Assembly (NCBI GenBank): GCA_002363575.1
Contig: DEWI01000072.1
Coordinates: 11,272-19,169 of the forward strand
Direction of reading: 5' to 3'
Source of the DNA: Verrucomicrobia bacterium UBA3214
GTDB taxonomy: Bacteria; Verrucomicrobiota; Kiritimatiellia; RFP12; UBA1067
DNA: 7,898 nucleotides
The position numbers and the translations under genes are program-made. Under the pieces are notes generated by a model. It worked only from the letters and a program-made list of their open reading frames with translations. It was not told the origin of the DNA and ran no database searches. Of the stretch, positions 1 to 4,690 are shown piece after piece (within the stretch, counting starts at the first letter, position 1; every line of letters starts with the position of its first letter).

Positions 1-16
1 GGGGGGGGGGGGGGGG
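1..16. other. Poly-G run at the window edge, likely artefact
   Basis: The first sixteen bases are all G, and AT-rich sequence follows at once. A pure G homopolymer at the very end of a sequence is typical of two-colour sequencing chemistry, where no signal is read as G, or of a contig terminus. I infer that this is technical and that the window starts at or near a contig end. The few bases next to it should be treated with caution. Confidence 0.75.
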
Positions 17-300
17 TGAAATGATATGCCATTGCGAGATTCTTTCAATATGTTCGACGTGAATTTTAGCATATCAGGTAATTCGCGTCAATGCTGAATC
101 AGGCAAAATAATGTCACTTTACAAGCAAACGTTCAACTGTATTACAGAAGAAGTTTACTGAAATGGCAGTTCGTAAACGGAGCAGTCTGGAAACAAGAAT
201 CTGAAGCAGGCTAGCATAAAACTTTCGCGTCCGCCCCTGAGTGATTGGCGAACGAGCCGCCTGATTTTACAGATGCGGCAAATAAATAGGGTCGATCCGC

Positions 301-359
301 CGGGAGGGGCGCGCTTGTCGCGAACGTCAAAAACGGACACGGCAAGCGTGTCGCTCCCG
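301..359 (+). repeat. Long imperfect inverted repeat forming a 19-bp hairpin
   Basis: The left arm 301-320 pairs with the right arm 340-359. Six pairs (301-306 with 354-359) are followed by one G-G mismatch (307/353), then thirteen continuous pairs (308-320 with 340-352). The loop region 321-339 holds an A5 run and can add a GTC/GAC stem (326-328 with 336-338). Three pairs (309/351, 311/349, 318/342) are G-U when read on the plus strand. On the minus strand they would be A-C mismatches, so the fold is much better as plus-strand RNA. No T tract follows, so this is not a standard intrinsic terminator. It could be a small structured RNA, a REP-like element, or a remnant of a miniature transposon. 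The pairing is seen directly; the role is unknown. Confidence 0.6.
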
Positions 360-441
360 ATTGCAATCAAACTCTTTCATTGCCGCAGCAATAGCACTGC
401 AGAACAAAAAACTGAAATCGCCGCGGCCGCGGGGAGGTGAA

Positions 442-456
442 ATATGGTATAATATC
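442..456 (+). promoter_or_regulatory. Extended -10 promoter of tRNA-Arg
   Basis: A perfect TATAAT at 448-453 is preceded directly by TGG (445-447), which makes an extended -10 element. Transcription would be expected to start near 460, about 15 nt before the mature tRNA end at 475. No TTGACA-like -35 box sits at the normal distance. That place is taken by a GC-rich palindrome (421-432) containing GCGGCCGC at 423-430. The 15-base core ATATGGTATAATATC occurs again, identically, on the minus strand at 4514-4528 in front of the hexosaminidase gene. This supports it as a real promoter type of this organism. Confidence 0.7.
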
Positions 457-474
457 CCGTGTTTGGCACCTAGC

Positions 475-551
475 GGGGTTGTAGCTCAACTGGACAGAGC
501 GACGGTTTCCTAAACCGTAGGTTCCGGGTTCGATTCCCGGCAGCCCCACCA
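475..551 (+). tRNA. tRNA-Arg (anticodon CCT)
   Basis: A complete cloverleaf can be drawn by hand. The acceptor stem 475-481 pairs with 541-547, including one T-G pair. The D arm has GCTC/GAGC, and the anticodon stem ACGGT (502-506) pairs with ACCGT (514-518). The loop TTCCTAA places the anticodon CCT at 509-511, which reads AGG arginine codons. A five-base variable loop follows, then the T arm CCGGG-TTCGATT-CCCGG, discriminator A at 548, and an encoded CCA at 549-551. The gene sits directly behind an extended -10 promoter. No terminator is visible before the downstream aroF gene, so some read-through is possible. No copy of its 3' end was noticed elsewhere in the window, so there is no sign that it served as an integration site here. 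Confidence 0.97.
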
Positions 552-573
552 ACATGCCGGAGTGTCATACGGA

Positions 574-579
574 TATAAT
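574..579 (+). promoter_or_regulatory. Possible -10 box for aroF-tyrA
   Basis: A perfect TATAAT lies 23 nt past the tRNA end and about 111 nt before the aroF start. It would give a leader of roughly 105 nt. No convincing -35 box or extended -10 TGn accompanies it, so the call rests on one hexamer in an otherwise plausible place. The alternative is that aroF is transcribed by read-through from the tRNA promoter. Confidence 0.35.
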
Positions 580-612
580 ACATATCGCATTGGTCAAGAG
601 ACTGCGCCGCTT

Positions 613-681
613 ATGGCGATGTCGCCGGAGAATGATGATTCTTTGCAATGCGTATGCGGTGATCAAATCGCCTGACGGCGA
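613..681 (+). promoter_or_regulatory. Structured aroF leader with alternative stems and a 20-codon ORF
   Basis: Four short segments can pair in competing ways. GGCGA (615-619) pairs with TCGCC (622-626), and TCGCC (668-672) pairs with GGCGA (677-681) around a TGAC loop. Segment 1 can instead pair with segment 3, and segment 2 with segment 4. The last stem ends 9 nt before the aroF start codon, where it could hide the weak ribosome binding site. A 20-codon ORF (613-675, ATG to TGA) spans the first three segments and ends 15 nt before aroF, in the same frame. Its peptide has no Phe, Tyr or Trp and its own Shine-Dalgarno site is poor, so a classical aromatic leader peptide is not supported. The layout is seen; regulation by it is inference. 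Confidence 0.3.
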
Positions 682-690
682 AGCAAACAA

Positions 691-1698
691 ATGATAATCG
701 TAATCAAGCAGGGCGCCGACGAGGCGCAGGTCGAGAACCTGAAAAGGCTCTTGCAATCCAAGAACATCGAGCCGCACATTTCCAAAGGCTCGCTGCAGAC
801 CGTGATCGGGTGCGTCGGCGATGTGGCGCAGATCGATCCCGGGCTGATCGAAGCTCTCGACGTCGTAGAATCGGTCCAGCGCATCCAAGAGCCTTACAAG
901 GCCGCGAACAGGAAGTTCCACCCGGATTCGTCAATGATCGACTGTTCCGGCGTAAAGATCGGCGCCGGCGCGTTCGCTGTGATCGCGGGTCCTTGTTCCG
1001 TCGAGAGCGAAGAGCAGATCGTATTCGTCGCGAAGGCGGTGAAGGCGGCCGGCGCGACGCTGCTGCGCGGCGGCGCGTTCAAGCCCCGCACCTCGCCCTA
1101 CTCCTTCCAGGGGCTGGGGAAGACGGGCATTGATTATCTCCTCTCGGCGAAGAAAGAGACGGGGCTGCCGATCGTCACGGAGTTGATGGACTTCAAGGAT
1201 ATCGAGCTTTTCAACGATGTCGATGTAATCCAGATCGGCGCGCGCAACATGCAGAACTTCAATCTCCTCAAGGAAGTCGGCGCATACACGAAAAAGCCGA
1301 TCCTCCTCAAGCGCGGCATGTCCGCCACGCTCCAGGAGCTTCTCATGAGCGCGGAATACGTCATGGCGTCCGGAAACCCGAATGTGATTCTCTGCGAGCG
1401 CGGCATAAGGACATTCGAGACGGCGATGCGCAATACGCTCGATCTCGCCGTGGTGCCGGCGCTGCGCCGTCTGACGCATCTGCCGGTGATCGTCGATCCC
1501 TCGCACGCGACGGGCTATTCGTATCTCGTGGATCCGGTAGCGGTGGCGGCCACGGCGATCGGCGCCGACGGCCTTATCATCGAAGTGCACAACGATCCGC
1601 AGCGCGCGAAATGCGACGGCGCGCAGTCGCAGACGCCGGAGATGTTCGCCGCGACGATGCAGCGCATCGCCACCGTGCGCAAAGCGCTCTTCAAGTAG
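691..1698 (+). CDS. aroF: 3-deoxy-7-phosphoheptulonate synthase (DAHP synthase), type I-beta
   Basis: Condenses phosphoenolpyruvate with erythrose 4-phosphate to DAHP, the first step of the shikimate pathway, in the cytosol. The 335-residue product has two parts. Residues 1 to about 68 form a ferredoxin-like/ACT-type regulatory domain, the kind that mediates tyrosine or phenylalanine feedback in Thermotoga-type enzymes. Residues about 85-335 form the TIM-barrel catalytic domain. Visible motifs are AGPCSVES (99-106), RGGAFKPRTSPYSFQG (126-141), LLKRG (205-209) and DPSHATG (269-275). Cys102, His272, Glu298 and Asp309 sit exactly where the metal ligands of the Thermotoga maritima enzyme are numbered, as I recall them. 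Length fits the family (about 338). The ATG at 691 gives a full regulatory domain, although the ribosome binding site is weak; an in-frame TGA at 673-675 excludes any longer start. tyrA follows after 28 nt, so the two are probably one operon, with tyrosine as the likely feedback signal. Confidence 0.96.
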   Translation: MIIVIKQGADEAQVENLKRLLQSKNIEPHISKGSLQTVIGCVGDVAQIDPGLIEALDVVESVQRIQEPYKAANRKFHPDSSMIDCSGVKIGAGAFAVIAGPCSVESEEQIVFVAKAVKAAGATLLRGGAFKPRTSPYSFQGLGKTGIDYLLSAKKETGLPIVTELMDFKDIELFNDVDVIQIGARNMQNFNLLKEVGAYTKKPILLKRGMSATLQELLMSAEYVMASGNPNVILCERGIRTFETAMRNTLDLAVVPALRRLTHLPVIVDPSHATGYSYLVDPVAVAATAIGADGLIIEVHNDPQRAKCDGAQSQTPEMFAATMQRIATVRKALFK

Positions 1699-1726
1699 CC
1701 CCAGGCCTCGCAACGGAGACCCAACG

Positions 1727-2584
1727 ATGGGAAACGCTATCCCAAAAGCGGCGGACGCCGCGCCGGCGGAGGAAGCCGCGGCGGCGCGCGCCACCCGCAA
1801 GGTCGTAATCGCGGGGCTTGGCTTGATCGGCGGCTCCTTCCTCAAGGCATGCGAGAAAGCAGGCCACGCCGCGAAAGGCTACCACCACTCCGAGACTCCG
1901 GATTTCACCGGCGCGGAAATCGTGATCGTGGCCATGCCGCCGCAGGCTATCGAGCCGTGGATACGCGAGCACTGCACGGCGTTTCCCGAAGGCGCTGTCG
2001 TCGTCGATGTCTGCGGCGTGAAGCGCGCACTCTACGACGCCTTCAAATCGACCGGCGGCGAGATCGCGAAACTCAAATGGCATTTCGTCGGCGGGCATCC
2101 GATGGCCGGCAAAGAGCTTGGAGGCTTCGCGAATTCCACGAAAGACCTCTTCAACGGCGCTTCAATGATCCTCACGCCGTATCCATACACGGGACGCAAA
2201 CCGCTCGACATGCTCGAGAGCTTCTTCAAGTCTCTCGGCTTTGCGCGCGTAGTCTCCACCAGCCCGCAGCACCACGATGAAATGATCGCTTTCACATCGC
2301 AACTCTGCCATGTGATTTCGTCGTCGTACGTGCGCGAGCCGCTGGCGGCCGGCCACGCCGGCTACTCCGCAGGCTCGTTTCGCGACATGGTTCGCGTTGG
2401 CGCGCCCGATCCCGACGTCTGGACGGAGCTTTTCATGCTGAATCGCGACAATCTCTGCGAAGTCCTGACGAGATACATCGACAGGCTCGTCGAATTCAGA
2501 GACGCGCTCGGCGCGGCGGACGCCGCCGCCGTCCACGCCATCCTCGAAGACGGCGCGGAAGCGAAAAAAGCCATCATGAACTAG
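1727..2584 (+). CDS. tyrA: Prephenate dehydrogenase, tyrosine branch
   Basis: Oxidatively decarboxylates prephenate to 4-hydroxyphenylpyruvate using NAD(P)+. The 285-residue protein carries the dinucleotide-binding GLGLIGGS (30-37), DVCGVKR (94-100), the catalytic-histidine motif VGGHPMAGKE (121-130, His124), and a helical dimerisation/substrate domain with IAFTSQLCHV (187-196) and AGSFRDMVRV (215-224). DVCGVK and the C-terminal half resemble the single-domain TyrA proteins of Clostridia. There is no fused chorismate mutase or ACT domain. Two oddities stand out. Between the second and fourth strands of the Rossmann fold (about 51-70) the chain is roughly 18-20 residues shorter than usual. The residue after Gly-Tyr, usually an NAD-selecting Asp, is His53. 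The start at 1727 has GGAG at 1715-1718, 8 nt upstream, and gives an Ala-rich tail of about 24 residues before the fold. The 28-nt gap to aroF indicates co-transcription. Confidence 0.93.
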   Translation: MGNAIPKAADAAPAEEAAAARATRKVVIAGLGLIGGSFLKACEKAGHAAKGYHHSETPDFTGAEIVIVAMPPQAIEPWIREHCTAFPEGAVVVDVCGVKRALYDAFKSTGGEIAKLKWHFVGGHPMAGKELGGFANSTKDLFNGASMILTPYPYTGRKPLDMLESFFKSLGFARVVSTSPQHHDEMIAFTSQLCHVISSSYVREPLAAGHAGYSAGSFRDMVRVGAPDPDVWTELFMLNRDNLCEVLTRYIDRLVEFRDALGAADAAAVHAILEDGAEAKKAIMN

Positions 2585-2759
2585 CGCCAGGCGGCAGGCC
2601 GCGCGCACCTCGACATGCTGGACGGCATAAGCCGCCCCGCATTTCTCTTTCGGGAAGACGCCGGCGACAGACGGACGGGCGGCGGCCGTGCGCCGCCAGG
2701 AAGCGAGCGCGTGACCGCCGCAACAGCCGCCAGGCGGCGGGCGAGGGGAATACTCCGGC
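2585..2759. other. Convergent intergenic region with GC-rich dyads
   Basis: This is the meeting point of the plus-strand aro genes and the minus-strand hexosaminidase gene. It holds no credible ORF. It contains the hairpin at 2678-2697, a GCCGCC-A-GGCGGC dyad at 2726-2738, and an 11-base direct repeat CGCCAGGCGGC at 2585-2595 and 2728-2738, one copy near each gene end. In DNA this rich in GC the repeat may be chance. I see no T tract on either strand. Confidence 0.5.
2678..2697. terminator. Possible shared hairpin terminator, without a T tract
   Basis: A perfect 7-bp all-GC stem (2678-2684 with 2691-2697) closes a six-base loop, GCCGTG. It lies 94 nt after tyrA and 63 nt after the convergent hexosaminidase gene, so it could stop transcription from both sides. 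Neither strand shows the run of T expected of a standard intrinsic terminator. It may therefore act with Rho or only stabilise transcript ends. Confidence 0.3.
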
Positions 2760-4427
2760 TTAGAACCCTAGAGGGCTGCGACGGGAATTCTTGCCGTACG
2801 GAAGGACGGCCTCGTCGAATTCCGGTATCGTCGCGACGCGCCCGGAGAGATACTCTTCCATGCGGAGCTTCGCTTCTTCGAGGCGAGCAAGCGCGGCCGC
2901 ATTGCGATTCTGCATGCGCTCGAATCCGAACGGCTGCGACGTCGCATACCAATCTTCGCGATAGAGCTTGCAGAAGTCGCGCATACCTTCTACCGCCTCG
3001 TCGAGGAACTTCTTCGCCGCGGCTATGCGCGAAGGATCTTTCGTCTTCCACGCTTCCATGATCGCGAGAGAATATTCGAATCTCTTCTGGAGCGTGCGGA
3101 CGAAAGCGTCCGCGACAGGGACAGAAGAAGCGCCCGCCGCGCCGGCGGCATTCTCGAGGGCGGTGCGCAGGCGCGCGATGCGCGCTTCTGCGTTCGCCCC
3201 CCAAGCCGCGATGGCATTGCGGAGATTGACGAAATACATGGGGTCGTCGTAGAACAGCGAAGCTTCGCAGTTGAACGCCGAGTCCTCGAAGGCATCGTCG
3301 AGTTCGCCAATCTTCACCAGCGCCGCGTAGTCTTTGCCGGTAATGGCTTTGAAGCGCGCGGCATTCTCCGCATCCGGCTCGGCCTTGCGGCCGGCGGCCA
3401 TTTCTGCGCACGCGAACATGCCTTCCTCTGCGAGCGCGGGGATGGCGTAGCCGCCATTGTCGCCCCACATCGTGAACCACATCTCGTCGCAGCCCTTCAC
3501 GCGCCCGGCGGCGAGAAACGCCTCGGACGTGCGCAGAGTCTTCCCGCGATTGTGCAGGAAGTGGTTCCAGAGCTGGATGCCGCCGGCGAGCACGGGCTTG
3601 CCGCAAAGCGGCATGTGGCCGTCGATCATCTTCTCGTAGAAATCCTGCTCCGTGGAATAATAATTCCAATAGACGAGACGGACGCATGGCGGAATCTTCT
3701 TGGCCAGCTCGGGCGACGGCGTGGCGGCGAGATCGTAGTAGGAATGCGTCTTGGAGCCCATGCGGTAGAACATATCGCTCCAGATCATGACTTCGCTAAA
3801 GCCATGCTTCCGGCAGATTTCGCATACGCGCTGCAAGTGTTCCACGAAGATGTCGAAACGCTCGCGCTTGCCGTTGCGCTTGGCGTACTCCCCTTCCCAG
3901 AAACCGACGGCTTCGTCCATGCCGACGTGTATGCGCCTGGCGCCGCCGGTAGCCTCCTGCCAGAACGCGACCATCTTGTCGATCAGCTCGTACGTCCTTT
4001 CGTCGCCGACAACCAAAGTGGATTTGGTGCAGCGGATGGCGTCGGAATCCGGCCAGCGCAGCCACTGTTCGAGGTGCCCGAGCGTCTGGATGCACGGCAC
4101 GAGCTCGAGGCCGTTCGCCTGCGCGGTAGCCGCGATTTCCTTGGCTTCCGCGAGCGTGTAGCCGCCGCGGATGTATCCCCATTTCGGGACGCCTTCGAGC
4201 TTGTACGTCTCCTCGGTGTAGAGCATGACGGCGTTGTAGCCCATCTTCGCCATGCGCTCGAACCTGCCTTTGAGATAATCGACCGTCAGAACTCTCCCGC
4301 GCGAGACGTCGATCATCGCGCCGAGTTTCTTGAACGTGGGCTGCGCGCCGCCCTCCGCGGCGCACGCCTGGAAAGCGAGCGCGGATGAAACAATGGCAGA
4401 TGCGATGCATGCTTTTGCGAACTTCAT
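2760..4427 (-). CDS. Exported beta-N-acetylhexosaminidase, GH20 (GH20C-like)
   Basis: Predicted to release terminal beta-linked N-acetylhexosamine from glycans, for example mucin or host N-glycans, by the substrate-assisted GH20 mechanism. The 555-residue precursor starts with a Sec signal peptide (MKFAKAC then a hydrophobic core to about residue 19) with likely cleavage near Ala23-Ala24. A lipoprotein site at Cys22 is unlikely because Gln20 and Phe19 do not fit a lipobox. The (beta/alpha)8 barrel occupies about 34-345. It shows LYTEETY (69-75), QTLGHLEQW (114-122), the catalytic Asp-Glu pair D171-E172 in HVGMDEA, MIWSDMFYRMG (214-224), LVYWNYY (251-257) and MWGDNGGY (320-327). A helical C-terminal region follows, ending near residue 540. 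No GH20b domain precedes the barrel, as in GH20C enzymes. The start at 4427 is chosen for its signal peptide and tandem AAGGAG sites; a start at 4499 would bury the signal peptide behind 24 residues. Confidence 0.92.
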   Translation of the reverse strand: MKFAKACIASAIVSSALAFQACAAEGGAQPTFKKLGAMIDVSRGRVLTVDYLKGRFERMAKMGYNAVMLYTEETYKLEGVPKWGYIRGGYTLAEAKEIAATAQANGLELVPCIQTLGHLEQWLRWPDSDAIRCTKSTLVVGDERTYELIDKMVAFWQEATGGARRIHVGMDEAVGFWEGEYAKRNGKRERFDIFVEHLQRVCEICRKHGFSEVMIWSDMFYRMGSKTHSYYDLAATPSPELAKKIPPCVRLVYWNYYSTEQDFYEKMIDGHMPLCGKPVLAGGIQLWNHFLHNRGKTLRTSEAFLAAGRVKGCDEMWFTMWGDNGGYAIPALAEEGMFACAEMAAGRKAEPDAENAARFKAITGKDYAALVKIGELDDAFEDSAFNCEASLFYDDPMYFVNLRNAIAAWGANAEARIARLRTALENAAGAAGASSVPVADAFVRTLQKRFEYSLAIMEAWKTKDPSRIAAAKKFLDEAVEGMRDFCKLYREDWYATSQPFGFERMQNRNAAALARLEEAKLRMEEYLSGRVATIPEFDEAVLPYGKNSRRSPLGF

Positions 4428-4430
4428 ATT

Positions 4431-4444
4431 CTCCTTGTCTCCTT
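4431..4444 (-). promoter_or_regulatory. Tandem Shine-Dalgarno sites of the GH20 gene
   Basis: On the minus strand two copies of AAGGAG occur in series, at 4439-4444 and 4431-4436. They lie 11 nt and 3 nt before the ATG at 4427. Neither is at the usual 5-9 nt, but together they straddle it. They decide the start at 4427 over the longer reading frame from 4499, which has no such site. Confidence 0.8.
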
Positions 4445-4513
4445 GACTTGAATGTTTGCCCGTTTCGACGCCGCGAGGCTGCAGGGCGCGCCCCGCCAAC
4501 GTGCCGACAAGGC

Positions 4514-4528
4514 GATATTATACCATAT
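4514..4528 (-). promoter_or_regulatory. Extended -10 promoter of the GH20 gene
   Basis: Read on the minus strand this is ATATGGTATAATATC, with TATAAT at 4517-4522 preceded by TGG. It is identical over 15 bases to the core of the tRNA-Arg promoter at 442-456. Transcription would start near 4510, giving a 5' untranslated region of about 83 nt. Upstream there is again no -35 box. Instead there is a GCGGCCGC (4536-4543) and an AAATCGC (4555-4561 on the minus strand), both of which also have counterparts upstream of the tRNA. This suggests that the GH20 gene has its own transcription start and does not depend on the gene before it. Confidence 0.7.
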
Positions 4529-4587
4529 ATTCCCAGCGGCCGCCCCGGCGCGCCGCGATTTCCCGCCTTGGCAGGCGCGAAAGGCGG

Positions 4588-4605
4588 CGCCGGAGGCGTC
4601 CGGCG
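4588..4605 (-). terminator. Possible terminator hairpin of the 927-residue gene
   Basis: A perfect 7-bp stem CGCCGGA/TCCGGCG closes a four-base loop, 85 nt after the stop codon of the upstream gene and before the GH20 promoter. On the minus strand it is followed by CCGCC and then only three T, so it is a weak candidate for an intrinsic terminator. Its place between two same-strand genes that each have their own signals favours a role in transcript ending. Confidence 0.35.
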
Positions 4606-4690
4606 GGCACATCGTGCAGAACGGTTGTCGATGCACCGCCTGGCGAGATCGCACTCCGGTTTTATCCGCGTTCCACCGCACCAGGCGCCA

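Larger units (their letters stand above)
17..474. other. Gene-free stretch upstream of the tRNA, rich in inverted repeats
   Basis: I see no supportable protein gene here. The left part (about 17-220) is clearly more AT-rich than the rest of the window and shows no clear coding or promoter signal. The right part (about 230-432) is dense in dyad symmetry. It has a CCGCCTG...CAG..GCGG stem at 257-278, the long hairpin at 301-359, the perfect palindrome GATTGCAATC at 359-368, an ATTGC/GCAAT stem with a four-base loop at 379-392, and the perfect 12-base palindrome CCGCGGCCGCGG at 421-432. A CGCCCCT at 232-238 can also pair with AGGGGCG at 305-311. The region could hold a structured RNA, a degraded repeat element, or only regulatory DNA. 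Confidence 0.5.

Noticed and set aside
155..370. Minus-strand ORF of 71 codons with a TTG start
   Set aside because: No ribosome binding site, no recognisable domain, and it runs through the long inverted repeat at 301-359; the open frame is probably chance.
367..555. Minus-strand ORF of 62 codons
   Set aside because: It is the antisense of the tRNA-Arg gene. The translated stretch LPGIEPGTYGLGNRRSVQLSY is a well-known false protein produced by reverse reading of tRNA genes.
931..1845. Minus-strand ORF of 304 codons
   Set aside because: Antisense to aroF and the beginning of tyrA, both secure by conserved motifs; its translation is rich in Arg, Ala and His without domain signs.
2586..2738. 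Direct repeats CGCCAGGCGGC as ends of a small mobile element
   Set aside because: Only 11 bases in very GC-rich DNA, no terminal inverted repeats and no content between them; chance similarity is sufficient.
2581..3687. Minus-strand ORF of 368 codons in another frame of the GH20 gene
   Set aside because: Arg-rich shadow translation; the GH20 frame has catalytic motifs across the same bases.
4428..4499. Longer N-terminus for the GH20 protein
   Set aside because: It would place 24 residues before an intact signal peptide, and translation from 4499 has no ribosome site, whereas 4427 has strong ones.
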